This document shows, piece by piece, positions 25,931-35,065 of a stretch of 47,617 bases of DNA. This DNA comes from Bacteroidota bacterium (GTDB taxonomy: Bacteria > Bacteroidota > Ignavibacteria > Kapaibacteriales > NICIL-2), in assembly GCA_019695345.1 (NCBI GenBank), contig JAIBAE010000027.1:1-47617 (forward strand), read 5' to 3'. The translations under genes were made by a program, and so were the position numbers. Position 1 is the stretch's first letter, and each line of letters starts with the position of its first letter. Below the pieces are notes generated by a model. It was not told where the DNA came from, did not search any database, and was given only the letters and a program-made list of their open reading frames with translations.

Positions 25931-27964
25931 CTATGCAAGATTTAACTTATCAAACAGAACTCTGTTTCTCGCCCTAGCATCTTGAAGCAACTTATCAAAC
26001 GAAATAACTTCCGTATATGACTTTTGATTTGGGTTATAAAAGTAACACCCCATATCATCAGGTGTTGGTGTAAAACCACGTTTTCTACATAAAGTTTTCA
26101 TATCAGGTGTATAATCACAAATGATATAGGCATAAAATTGCGTAGAGTCTGGATTGACGGTTATTGGTCGCCCTTTTCTATCCAATGATTTCCCTTCGCG
26201 AATACAATCGATATAATCGGAAACTTGATCAATTGGATTCTTGGTATCACTCGTATCCTTCCTCATGGGTCTTTTAAATTCAATAATGACAATATTACCA
26301 TAAGGTTTTGACTCATCATTCACAACTGAAATTGGATTATTGAATACAATTATGTCTGGTTCTTTTTTTGATGAAGTGATAACTGGATCTAAGGTTGATA
26401 ACGGTTTATCAGATGCTAAATAATAATGATAAGCTAATCTCTCATCAATCATCCAAAGATTTTGTTCCTTATATGTTATCTCGTCAGATGTGCTTCTCAT
26501 AGGAAATATCCATTTATGAATAACATCTTCAATTGAATATTTGCCGTCATCCTGTTTCCCTAAAGCCCTATCAAAAACATCAATTATTGTTTTTCTATGA
26601 ATTATGTATTTTGCTAAACTACTCTTTCCAATTTCATTTTCATCTTCTGAGTATTTTGATAATGCCTCCTTATATTCTGTGGAGTTAACATCTAAGTCTT
26701 CTTGTAGCTTCTTAGCCCTTTTCTTTAGTTCAAGTTCTACTGAGCTCGAGATTCTGAATAATTCTAATTCTATTTTATTATCTGTTATACTTTTAAGAGG
26801 TACTAATTCTAATTCGTCCCTATATTTCTGATTTAATAAATATCGGTATTGAGGACAGTAACTTCTAATGTATTCAGTAACCATATCATACCGATATTGT
26901 TTTATTGTATAAATTTCTGTTGCAAACTTCTCTTTTATTAATTGCACAACAGCATTTGTGAAAGTGCTTTTTTTAATTGTATCTTCAAATATGGTTTCAT
27001 TCTCTGGTGTAAATGCAAAGTCAGTTCGCTCCTGATTCACAATATCATCTAAGATTGTTGACGTTACATAACATTGGAGAACAAACATATTCCTTTCTTG
27101 ATCAAACAATTTGTTATCAATTTCCGGGTTATCTCTCAAGACTTCAGGAAGTACAATTCTATTATTTGCACATAGTACAACTTCATGTTCTCGACTAGAC
27201 GTTGTGTAAATTTTTCTTACCCAGATGTTTGAATTGACATTATTAATAACTATTCCATATCTTGTAACATGAGAAGAGTACTCAGTCTTATAAATTTCGT
27301 GCAACAAAACCGAATTGTCACCATCATAAATAGTAATGTTCGGTATAGTATCCATAATGTAGAACATGATAAAATGCTCCACTACATGTCTAGCTATAGT
27401 ATCTATTTTCTTAGGACATTTGAGTGAATACTTTGTAAAAAAATCGTTTAACATAACAGATGTTACTATCTCTGAAGTAGTGTTCGCTTTTGTACATGAG
27501 TAGTTTTCTACGCCTGTACCATTCGGTACAAAGTCAAAGTTGCGTGTATAATACTCTTTGCCATCAAAAAATGTGCTTGATATTTTTACATACTTAAAAG
27601 CTTTTAACCAGACGAATCGACCAACACCTTTTCCTCCAAGTTTGGATTTATATGTAGATTCCGCTCTTAGAAATGAATCATAGTTTGAGTTATCAAAACC
27701 TTTACCATTATCTGTGATGTTAAATGACACTATAGGTGCTAATACTTCTAAATCAGAATTATTTTCAACGTTTTTATCATTGCTAGACTCACTTAAATCC
27801 ATCTGAGATTTATCTCTTTCAATATAAATCTTAATATATCCATTTTCAATTTTTGCTTCTTGAATGGATTGAATGGAATTAACAATTGCCTCAAAAAGAG
27901 GATACAATGGTTTTGTAGATGGAAGTTGAGTATTATTAACTTTTCCTTTAACATCTGTATCCAT
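25931..27964 (-). CDS. GHKL ATPase fused to a PD-(D/E)XK nuclease-like domain
   Basis: A 677-residue cytoplasmic protein. The N-terminal GHKL (Hsp90/MutL-type) ATPase shows the N-box FEAIVNS (24-30, E25 and N29), the G1 box DNGKGF (85-90) and the G2 loop GGKGVGRF (110-117). The middle (about 220-350) fits a second transducer-like domain; about 385-445 is a charged coiled coil. The C-terminal part has WMIDERLAYHYYLASDKPL (504-522), then PD (536-537) and IIEFKRP (E562, K564), the order of a PD-(D/E)XK nuclease, followed by a QVSDYI helix. Prokaryotic GHKL ATPases fused to nucleases are known from restriction-type and MORC-related systems, so defence is a reasonable inference. It has no partner gene and looks more AT-rich than its neighbours. 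Confidence 0.75.
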   Translation of the reverse strand: MDTDVKGKVNNTQLPSTKPLYPLFEAIVNSIQSIQEAKIENGYIKIYIERDKSQMDLSESSNDKNVENNSDLEVLAPIVSFNITDNGKGFDNSNYDSFLRAESTYKSKLGGKGVGRFVWLKAFKYVKISSTFFDGKEYYTRNFDFVPNGTGVENYSCTKANTTSEIVTSVMLNDFFTKYSLKCPKKIDTIARHVVEHFIMFYIMDTIPNITIYDGDNSVLLHEIYKTEYSSHVTRYGIVINNVNSNIWVRKIYTTSSREHEVVLCANNRIVLPEVLRDNPEIDNKLFDQERNMFVLQCYVTSTILDDIVNQERTDFAFTPENETIFEDTIKKSTFTNAVVQLIKEKFATEIYTIKQYRYDMVTEYIRSYCPQYRYLLNQKYRDELELVPLKSITDNKIELELFRISSSVELELKKRAKKLQEDLDVNSTEYKEALSKYSEDENEIGKSSLAKYIIHRKTIIDVFDRALGKQDDGKYSIEDVIHKWIFPMRSTSDEITYKEQNLWMIDERLAYHYYLASDKPLSTLDPVITSSKKEPDIIVFNNPISVVNDESKPYGNIVIIEFKRPMRKDTSDTKNPIDQVSDYIDCIREGKSLDRKGRPITVNPDSTQFYAYIICDYTPDMKTLCRKRGFTPTPDDMGCYFYNPNQKSYTEVISFDKLLQDARARNRVLFDKLNLA

Positions 27965-27996
27965 ATCTTTATTCCTTTACTACTGTGGGGATTTGG

Positions 27997-28004
27997 CAAA
28001 TATA
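27997..28004 (-). promoter_or_regulatory. TAnnTTTG promoter box for the GHKL-nuclease gene
   Basis: TATATTTG on the minus strand, 32 bp before the start at 27964, with a TTG 21 bp further upstream that could be the -33 element. Confidence 0.4.
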
Positions 28005-28184
28005 TCATAGTTCTTCGAGAGTAGCCAATTATGTCTCAATCTTTTACAACGCGATAGATCTAAAGATACTCCTGAATACTCCAATGTTATCGTCTCGCTA
28101 ATCGCTAAAAAAACAGACAAATAACAACTATGTCACACTATGAAGGAATCGCTTAATCCACTTATCATAATCATAGTTAATGAC

Positions 28185-28204
28185 CTACGTTTAAATTTAC
28201 GTAG
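28185..28204. promoter_or_regulatory. Inverted repeat in the divergent intergenic region
   Basis: A 20-bp imperfect palindrome with 6-bp perfect arms, CTACGT / ACGTAG, in the AT-rich gap between the GHKL-nuclease gene and the 28508 gene. It could be an operator. The rest of 28005-28250 shows nothing I recognise. Confidence 0.25.
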
Positions 28205-28252
28205 TTCAGTATAACATAAGCTAGTAAGATGTTATTTGAAATACATTGATTG

Positions 28253-28321
28253 GTTGCGATGCTGTAACGATTTTTCCCGACGGGGTTGCGGCGCTGGCGC
28301 GGTTGCTACGGCAGTGGACGG
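28253..28321 (+). repeat. Dispersed GC-rich element, family B copy 2
   Basis: Reads TTGCGATGCTGTAACG, CCCGACGGGGTTGCGGCGC and GTTGCTACGGCAGTGG. The open frame of the next gene runs back into this element, which argues for the later start at 28508. Confidence 0.65.
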
Positions 28322-28444
28322 AATCCACCAAACCTCTCATTTTCTCCAATTCTCGCAGATTATTACCCAGAACTACGTAGAAAACGGGTGCACATTAACA
28401 AAAAATACGTAGGGCTACTGATATACCCCTGCACGTTATACAGA

Positions 28445-28452
28445 TACCTTTG
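28445..28452 (+). promoter_or_regulatory. TAnnTTTG promoter box for the 28508 gene
   Basis: TACCTTTG, 55 bp before the chosen start codon and downstream of the family B element. Confidence 0.35.
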
Positions 28453-28507
28453 TTCAGTAACTGTTTTTGAAAGGCGTACGGATATCGCCTTAACGTTTGG
28501 AGGAACA

Positions 28508-31500
28508 ATGAAAACTTTTTTTGCAATACTTGCTACACTTTTAATAACACTTTCCGCACACGCTCAGGTTTTGAACGGTGTGGTAAACGTATATACATCG
28601 GTTTCTGAATACGGCGCGCAATGCGGATGCATTATTGTTGCATCGGCTCGCGGTTTTCAGGTTGGCGACCGAGTTATGATTATTCAAATGCAAGGTGCAA
28701 CCGTTAGCACAGCAGCAAATGCAGCATTTGGTGCAGTTACCTCCTACAACAACACAGGGAAGTTTGAATTCTCCAACATTGCTTCTATCTATGGTAACAC
28801 CGTTACCTTAATGAATCAGTTAAACAACAGTTATGATTTTACAAATGGTTCGGTTCAACTTATTAAAGTTGCTACCGGAACGGACATTATTATTGCAGGC
28901 ACAGTTCAACCAAAAGCTTGGGATGGCACAACCGGCGGTGTAGTAGTAATAGAAGCAAGCAATTCGCTGTTAATTAACGCACCAATTGATGCAACCGGTA
29001 AAGGTTTCCGTGGTGGTGTTTCAACAATGGCTAACTTAAACTGTAACCAACATGGTTATTCCTACGATGCAACATCTATGAATGGTGCACATAAAGGCGA
29101 AGGCGTTGCTAAGTTCCAAATGGCAATGGCACGCGGTCGTGGTGGTTGGGCAAACGGTGGCGGTGGCGGTAACAACCATAACTCCGGTGGCGGCGGTGGT
29201 GGAAATGCTTTTATGGGTGGCTTTGGCGGTTATTCATGGAGTGGTTGCTCGATTAAAAATGATGCTGAAGCACGTGGCATGGGTGGTTTTGGTTTGAATT
29301 ATTCTGCAAATGACTTCCGCGTATTTATGGGTGGCGGTGCAGGTGCAGGACACAGAAATGACGTAAACAATACAGCCGGCGGAAACGGTGGCGGAATAAT
29401 CATTATTGTTGCCCCAACAATCTCGGTAGCAAATGGTTCGATAGTTTCGCGCGGCGGTGATGCAGCTAAAACAGATTTAGATGGTGCAGGTGGCGGTGGC
29501 GCAGGCGGAACAGTAGTTTTATTTACCGATAATGTTGCAAACTCCTTAGTAGTTGATGTAACAGGTGGTAAAGGTGGCGATTGCCATACACCACATGGTC
29601 CTGGCGGTGGCGGCAGTGCAGGTGTTGTATTAATGAAACAAGACCAAATGCCTGCTACAATACAAGTTGTAAAACAAGGTGGCGCAAGCGGTAAAAATTA
29701 TGAATCAGCTCCCGCATTTATTTCAAACCAATATGGTTCAACAAATGGCGATGATGGTTTTGTTGTAAGTTCAGTTCGCATGCCTTTGGTTGGCGCACCA
29801 ACAAATACCGTACGTGTTAATGTAATGAATGACGTAACAGTATGTGCAAACACACCAGTTCAAATAACAACAGAAGTTGAAGGCGGAGTTGCACCTTATG
29901 CTTATACATGGTCGGGTTCTGATATTAACGATACAACAACATCTATCCCAACAGCTCGCCCAAAGAAAAACACAAAATATATCTGTATGGTTCGCGATTC
30001 ACGCGGTTGTGTTGCAGTTGATTCTGTAACAGTAACCGTTGCCGACCCATTAACAGTAGTAGTAGATAAAAACAAAAGTGTTTGCAAAGGTAACAGCATT
30101 TCTTTAGACGCATTTATTAACGGTGGCAGCAATACTGGTTATACATACAAATGGGAACCAACCACAGGTTTGACAGATGCAACTGTAGCTACGCCTTTAG
30201 CAACACCAACAGCAACTACAACCTATACATTAACAGTTACCGATTTTTACGGTTGCAGTAAATCAGATTCTGTTACGGTAAAGGTTAATACATCTGAAAC
30301 ACCTGTTCTTTCCGGCGCTGTAACGGTTTGTACAAACAGCACGGTTGAATACCGCTGTGCAACAAATAGCTCAACTAAACTTTTATGGTCGGTAAGTGGT
30401 GCAAAAGATATGGTACTTGCTAAAGATGGTAAATCAGCAACTATTACCTGGGGTAAAGTTGGAACCGGAAAAATTAGCGTTAGTGGTGATGTAAGCACAG
30501 GAACATGTGTTGGATTATCATCAATGACAGTTTCAATTCAACAAGCACCTGAAGTTTCAATAACGGCAACAAAAAAGAACATTTGCGAAGGTGAAACAAC
30601 AACATTAACAACTACTTCAGCGTTCGATTCATACCGTTGGAACAATGGCTCAACAGAACGCACTATTACCGTTGATGCAATCGGCACTTACACAGTAGAA
30701 GTATCAAACAATGGCGGTTGCACGGCAACATCAAATTCTATTAGCATTGAAGTTGCACAATTACCACACGTAGAAATAACAACAATTGGTAATGCAAAAC
30801 CATGTAGCAACGAAACAGTTACGTTAGATGCAGGTGTTCATACTTCGTACAAATGGAACACCGGTGCAACAACACGCACTATTACACCTTCTGCAAGTGG
30901 AGAATATTCCGTTACAGTTACAAACACTAATGGTTGTTCAGCAACATCAGAACCTGTTACAATCACTGTTGGTGGAGTTGTTACACCTTCAATCTCCGGT
31001 AAAGTTGATGTATGCCGTGATGCAGTTGCAGTATACACAGCAAAAGGTTTAACAGGCAGTACATTTGAATGGAATGTTACCGGTGCAACATCATTTACAC
31101 CAAAGGCAAATACAGTTACAGTGGTTTGGTCAGACAATGCTCAAGGTAAAATTTCAGTTAAAGAACAAACACAATTTGGATGCAACGGCACCTCCGAAAC
31201 TTCAGTTACTATACATCGCGCTGCACAACCAACTGTTGCTGTTCAGAAATCTGAAATTTACGACGACGAAACAACAACACTTGATGCTGGTGATGGCTTT
31301 GCAACATACTTATGGAACAATGGCGCAACAACCCGCACCATAACCGTAAATGCCGAAGGTAACTACAGTGTTGCTGTAACAACAACACAAGGTTGTTCCG
31401 CAAACTCTGGTATTGCATCAATTAAAAAAATACATCGCGCACAACCACGCATAACAACCGATAAAACTGCATTCTGTACCGGACTTTCTACAACGTTAGA

Positions 31501-32515
31501 TGCAGGTACACAATACAATAATATTCGTTGGAACAATGGTGCAACAACACGCACAATCACTGTATCGCAAAAAGGAAATTATTACTTTACTGCAACTCTT
31601 GATAACGGTACCGAGTTAACATCAGACACAATTAAAGTTATTGTTTGGGATAATCCACAGCCATACATCATCAAAGCAAAAGATGCGTTAGTTTCTTCGG
31701 TTGGTGGTACGTATCAGTGGTATCGCAACGGCGAGGCAGTTCAAGGTGCTACAGACAGAATGTACACTCCAACAGAATCAGGCAAATACAATGTAATGGT
31801 AACGTATGTTGGTGGTTGCAAAAACATCTCAGAACAAGAAAACTGGTTAATCGTTCCAAATGTAACAGTTACAGTTCCTTCAACATCAGCAACGGTTGGT
31901 ACAAAAACAGTAATTAAGCTCGAAGCAACTTCAGCTGATGAGCAAGTATCTACACCACACACATTCACAGCAACCATTAGCTTCGATAAAACTATGCTTA
32001 TGCCAACAGGCGCAACAAAGCAAGGTACAATAGTTGGCAACAAACGTTACATCACCGTTACAGGAACAAGTGGCTTTAACGGAACACTTGATGCAATGGA
32101 GTTTGTAGTACTTGCTGGCGCAACCGATAAAACCGATATCACAATCGAGTCGGTAACATTTGGCGATACAGCAACCATAACCAAAGTAAACGGTGAGTTT
32201 ATAGCAACACCTGTTTGTCCATTACTTGGTAACCAAGGAATCTCAACCGGAACAACATTACAATTGTTCCAGAACTATCCAAACCCAGTAACAGAAAACA
32301 CAACAATAGAGTACACCCTCAACGAAACAGGCACAACCGAATTAAGTGTAGTAGATATGTCAGGCAAAACAGTTGCAGTAATCGTATCCGAACACCAAAC
32401 ACGCGGAAGCCACAGCGTAACATTTAATGCAAGCGAACTTGCAAATGGTAAATACGTAATAGTATTAACAACCGTAAGCAAACAAATCAGCAAGAATATG
32501 ATTGTTAGCAAATAA
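28508..32515 (+). CDS. Large adhesin-like protein: Gly-rich, Ig-like, cohesin-like and T9SS domains
   Basis: A 1335-residue protein from the ATG at 28508, which follows GGAGG and starts a clean signal peptide (MKTFFAILATLLITL, cleaved after SAHAQ). Residues about 21-165 are a beta-rich N-terminal domain (GDRVMIIQMQGA). A glycine-rich region with long GGGG runs spans about 195-400. Ig/SprB-like repeats follow, among them four units with the shared core WNxGxTxRTITV (near residues 715, 785, 935 and 1010) spaced by roughly 70-150 residues. About 1115-1235 resembles a cohesin-type beta-sandwich (ATISFDKTMLMPTG, TLDAMEFVVLAG). The end is a T9SS domain (NYPNPVTENTTIEY, ELANGKYVIVL, MIVSK). It is probably a surface adhesin or matrix component. 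Confidence 0.85.
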   Translation: MKTFFAILATLLITLSAHAQVLNGVVNVYTSVSEYGAQCGCIIVASARGFQVGDRVMIIQMQGATVSTAANAAFGAVTSYNNTGKFEFSNIASIYGNTVTLMNQLNNSYDFTNGSVQLIKVATGTDIIIAGTVQPKAWDGTTGGVVVIEASNSLLINAPIDATGKGFRGGVSTMANLNCNQHGYSYDATSMNGAHKGEGVAKFQMAMARGRGGWANGGGGGNNHNSGGGGGGNAFMGGFGGYSWSGCSIKNDAEARGMGGFGLNYSANDFRVFMGGGAGAGHRNDVNNTAGGNGGGIIIIVAPTISVANGSIVSRGGDAAKTDLDGAGGGGAGGTVVLFTDNVANSLVVDVTGGKGGDCHTPHGPGGGGSAGVVLMKQDQMPATIQVVKQGGASGKNYESAPAFISNQYGSTNGDDGFVVSSVRMPLVGAPTNTVRVNVMNDVTVCANTPVQITTEVEGGVAPYAYTWSGSDINDTTTSIPTARPKKNTKYICMVRDSRGCVAVDSVTVTVADPLTVVVDKNKSVCKGNSISLDAFINGGSNTGYTYKWEPTTGLTDATVATPLATPTATTTYTLTVTDFYGCSKSDSVTVKVNTSETPVLSGAVTVCTNSTVEYRCATNSSTKLLWSVSGAKDMVLAKDGKSATITWGKVGTGKISVSGDVSTGTCVGLSSMTVSIQQAPEVSITATKKNICEGETTTLTTTSAFDSYRWNNGSTERTITVDAIGTYTVEVSNNGGCTATSNSISIEVAQLPHVEITTIGNAKPCSNETVTLDAGVHTSYKWNTGATTRTITPSASGEYSVTVTNTNGCSATSEPVTITVGGVVTPSISGKVDVCRDAVAVYTAKGLTGSTFEWNVTGATSFTPKANTVTVVWSDNAQGKISVKEQTQFGCNGTSETSVTIHRAAQPTVAVQKSEIYDDETTTLDAGDGFATYLWNNGATTRTITVNAEGNYSVAVTTTQGCSANSGIASIKKIHRAQPRITTDKTAFCTGLSTTLDAGTQYNNIRWNNGATTRTITVSQKGNYYFTATLDNGTELTSDTIKVIVWDNPQPYIIKAKDALVSSVGGTYQWYRNGEAVQGATDRMYTPTESGKYNVMVTYVGGCKNISEQENWLIVPNVTVTVPSTSATVGTKTVIKLEATSADEQVSTPHTFTATISFDKTMLMPTGATKQGTIVGNKRYITVTGTSGFNGTLDAMEFVVLAGATDKTDITIESVTFGDTATITKVNGEFIATPVCPLLGNQGISTGTTLQLFQNYPNPVTENTTIEYTLNETGTTELSVVDMSGKTVAVIVSEHQTRGSHSVTFNASELANGKYVIVLTTVSKQISKNMIVSK

Positions 32516-32535
32516 GAAAAATTTTCCTCCAACAG

Positions 32536-32569
32536 AAGGCCCGCTTGCATAGGATTTGCATCGGGCTTT
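32536..32569 (+). terminator. Terminator hairpin of the 28508 gene
   Basis: AAGGCCCG (32536-32543) pairs with CGGGCTTT (32562-32569), one wobble pair, followed by the T-rich CTTTATTTTAT, 21 bp after the stop codon. Confidence 0.7.
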
Positions 32570-32579
32570 CTTTATTTTA

Positions 32580-32640
32580 TGCTATCGCAAACTGCACCAT
32601 ATCACACTTTTCAAACAAGCCACTACCTGCGGGAAAGAAC
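32580..32640 (+). repeat. Dispersed intergenic element, family A copy 6
   Basis: TGCTATCGC box; the stem has changed to CTGCA (32592-32596) / TGCGG (32628-32632), still pairing with one T-G, across 31 nt; right box GGGAAAGAAC. It ends 2 bp from the stop codon of the convergent gene. Confidence 0.7.
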
Positions 32641-32642
32641 TA

Positions 32643-34775
32643 TCAGCGCGAAATAACTATTGTTCGTGATTGTGTTGTTACGCCCGATTGAAGTGTAATA
32701 GTATATACTCCGTTTGGAACTTCAGTACAGGAAACAACTAACTCTTCTTCGTTACTTGGAAGTTGAATTGTTTTGATAACTCTTCCTAAATAATCCACCA
32801 TTTTCACCATTCTGTGTGAGTTGATAGGTGTTATACGTAATTGATAACTATCTGAAACGGGATTTGGAGTTATAGACCAATCGTGTTCTTCCTGTTTAAC
32901 AGGAACAACAGAACTAACAATAGGTAAATCAGCTCGGAGGATTCCTTTGTTTGTAGAGGCAAAGATACTACCCTTGTAAAACGCAATAGATCCAATATCA
33001 GTAATACTATCACTCGTACCTACATCCACCCAGGATTCTCCATAGTTTGTACTTAACATCATTGTACTAATTGAAGTGTAACCGTTATAGTTTACTGCAA
33101 CTACAAAATTCTCATAAGCAGTGATTCTTGTAAAGAATCTCATTGTACTCTGCATAATAAGTGGTATCATTCTCCAATTACTGCCGTTATCTAGCGAGAT
33201 ATAATACTGACCCGATTCTGTTACGCCGTAAATAGTTTTACCAGTTACACTAGCAACAATTATTGTTGAGTCTTTATACTTATACGGATTAACACTCCAT
33301 GTTTTCCCGGTATCATTCGAAATGGCAAATGTTGTTCCTATGGAAAAGAGCGTTTCATTGTTTGCAAACAATATGCTTGTATATCCTAATCTATTGAGAC
33401 TATCCACTAACTCAAAATTTAAACATGACTCTGGCTTACTTCTCCTAATTCTTTGATTGATTAGAGCAATAACCTTCCCTTTGTGTTCAAAAATATTCCA
33501 ACATTGCCCACCCCTAACGGATTCAACGGTATGGATAGTATTTCCTTTATCCACAGAATAAGCAACATTCACACTTGTTGCATTAGACTCATTTTCAACG
33601 CCGAACAACAACGTGTCTTTATAGTTATAGTGATAAATTACACCGGATAGTTTGGTAAATGATTCCCAAGAATTAGAACTATAGGTAAAGTGTTTTAATG
33701 AATTCACCTTGTTTGATGAAAACACTCCTTCAACAGTGGTAAATAAGAGTTCAGTTGAAGCGAATATTGAGGGGTAGTTAGAGCGTTTCCATGAATATCC
33801 CATGTCGTCAGAAGTAAAAATTCCATTTACTGTTAATGCAACAAGGTTTTTCTTGTTTACAACTGCCAATTCAACTATAAAAGATGAAAAATTAGTATCA
33901 ATTTTTCTCCACGTTGTTCCGTTGTCTATTGTTATGTAACAATTCGAGTTGAAAATTCGGGTGTTCCCATTCTCTTTTAGTATTTTACCAACAGTGGTAA
34001 AAACCGACACACTGTTACCAACTATCAATTTATTGACGTAATTCTCTACACCGGAAACCTCCAATTTCCAATTACGCCCCCCATCACTCGATACAACAAC
34101 ACCTTTGTTATTTTTTGCCATAAATGTAGATTTACTCTGTTTAATATCTCCAAAGACCCCTAAAGTATCAACTCCCAACATAGCTGGCAGTATCGTGAGA
34201 CCATCATCAGTACTAATAGAAACTTTATTGTTTTTAGATACAAAAAGTGTTGTGGTGTCGTATTGAAAAATATTACTACCAAAAACAGCGTGATGTAGTT
34301 TACTTGAGTACATCCATGTTTGTCCAGAGTCCCTAGAAATGTAGTTATATACAGTATCCTTATACATCAGATATGAATGAAGTATGTTATCACGAAGGTA
34401 AATATACTGAGCATTAAACCATAGGAAGTTAAATACACTCCAGGTTACTCCTCCATCTGAACTTCTCTCCAAATACCTATAAGTAACATAATAATTATTT
34501 GGATAAACAAAATGCCATCTATACTTGTAAGTACCTAGGGTAACCATAGTCTCATACAAATGTAGAGTGTCATCTGGATATTCAATCCAATCATTCCCAT
34601 CATTGATTGAATAATATATCTTTATACCTGTCTGGTATAGAAATAATGTATCACTCTTTACGATAAAATTCCCACCATAATAACCACCACCAACTGTTTT
34701 CTGCCATTGAAGTTTTTGTGCACATGCACAAGAAAGGACGGTTATAAATGCAAGTAGTATGGTAAGACTTTTCAT
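32643..34775 (-). CDS. Secreted Asp-box (BNR) propeller protein with T9SS domain, paralog 1
   Basis: A 710-residue protein from the ATG at 34775, where the signal peptide (MKSLTILLAFITVL) begins; a frame-open ATG nine codons upstream would spoil it. The mature part carries about eight Asp boxes of the S-x-D-x-G-x-x-W type, such as SSDGGVTW, SRDSGQTW, SSDGGRNW, TIDNGTTW, TSDDMGYSW, ISNDTGKTW and SLDNGSNW, marking a sialidase/Vps10-like beta-propeller. No sialidase arginine triad or FRIP motif is evident, so it is more likely a binding or structural propeller. The end is a T9SS domain (WSITPNPVSDSYQL, VPNGVYTITL, TIVISR). It is a tandem paralog of the 35065-37227 gene, sharing order, length and leader. 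Confidence 0.83.
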   Translation of the reverse strand: MKSLTILLAFITVLSCACAQKLQWQKTVGGGYYGGNFIVKSDTLFLYQTGIKIYYSINDGNDWIEYPDDTLHLYETMVTLGTYKYRWHFVYPNNYYVTYRYLERSSDGGVTWSVFNFLWFNAQYIYLRDNILHSYLMYKDTVYNYISRDSGQTWMYSSKLHHAVFGSNIFQYDTTTLFVSKNNKVSISTDDGLTILPAMLGVDTLGVFGDIKQSKSTFMAKNNKGVVVSSDGGRNWKLEVSGVENYVNKLIVGNSVSVFTTVGKILKENGNTRIFNSNCYITIDNGTTWRKIDTNFSSFIVELAVVNKKNLVALTVNGIFTSDDMGYSWKRSNYPSIFASTELLFTTVEGVFSSNKVNSLKHFTYSSNSWESFTKLSGVIYHYNYKDTLLFGVENESNATSVNVAYSVDKGNTIHTVESVRGGQCWNIFEHKGKVIALINQRIRRSKPESCLNFELVDSLNRLGYTSILFANNETLFSIGTTFAISNDTGKTWSVNPYKYKDSTIIVASVTGKTIYGVTESGQYYISLDNGSNWRMIPLIMQSTMRFFTRITAYENFVVAVNYNGYTSISTMMLSTNYGESWVDVGTSDSITDIGSIAFYKGSIFASTNKGILRADLPIVSSVVPVKQEEHDWSITPNPVSDSYQLRITPINSHRMVKMVDYLGRVIKTIQLPSNEEELVVSCTEVPNGVYTITLQSGVTTQSRTIVISR

Positions 34776-34818
34776 CTTATTTTCCAGTTGTTTTTCTACC
34801 AATTTACAAGTGTTACAT

Positions 34819-34826
34819 CAAAGATA
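34819..34826 (-). promoter_or_regulatory. TAnnTTTG promoter box for Asp-box paralog 1
   Basis: TATCTTTG on the minus strand, 43 bp before the start at 34775, at the gene-proximal edge of the 158-bp leader repeat. Confidence 0.4.
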
Positions 34827-34827
34827 T

Positions 34828-34985
34828 AAGATAGAATCCGAGAGTGGGCTATTTCTGATGCTTACACAATTTTGTATTCATGTTTACATCAATTCCACGA
34901 TTAACGGAGTTTTTTGCAGGTTGTTCCTTCCCGCCAGTAAAGATTTTTGATAGGAATTGCCGTGCGGGGCGGTCGGGCGATAGCA
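34828..34985 (-). repeat. Duplicated 158-bp leader, copy 1
   Basis: Matches 37302-37459 colinearly over 158 bp with no net indel; I count 23 mismatches by hand (about 85% identity). Both copies lie just upstream of the two paralogous Asp-box genes. The distal 63 bp are a family A element; the other 95 bp, including TTCCACGATTA and GGAGTTTTTTGCAGG, are specific to these two sites. Confidence 0.8.
34923..34985 (-). repeat. Dispersed intergenic element, family A copy 7
   Basis: On the minus strand it begins TGCTATCGCCCGACC and ends GGCGGGAAGGAAC. The stem is CCGCC / GGCGG (34968-34972 with 34931-34935) across 32 nt, another compensated change. Confidence 0.7.
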
Positions 34986-35001
34986 GAAGTACATAATTTT
35001 G

Positions 35002-35065
35002 TTGCTACCGCAAGCCACACCAAACCTCATTGGTATAAAACCCATCACAATGCGGGAATTAACCT
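35002..35065 (+). repeat. Dispersed intergenic element, family A copy 8
   Basis: TTGCTACCGCAAG box, CCACACC, right box TGCGGGAATTAACC; the stem has one mismatch. It lies 16 bp from copy 7 in the opposite orientation and touches the stop codon of the next gene. Confidence 0.6.

Noticed and set aside
25849-25977. A 42-codon plus-strand ORF (MSKIYFLCQRSHE…)
   Set aside because: It overlaps the 3' end of the GHKL-nuclease gene on the other strand and has no Shine-Dalgarno sequence or family resemblance.
28286-28507. 74-residue N-terminal extension of the large adhesin
   Set aside because: It lies in a family B repeat and the promoter region; the downstream ATG has GGAGG and a proper signal peptide.
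32643-34775. True sialidase activity for the Asp-box proteins
   Set aside because: Asp boxes are present, but the FRIP motif and arginine triad of sialidases are not visible; Asp boxes also mark Vps10-type and other propellers.
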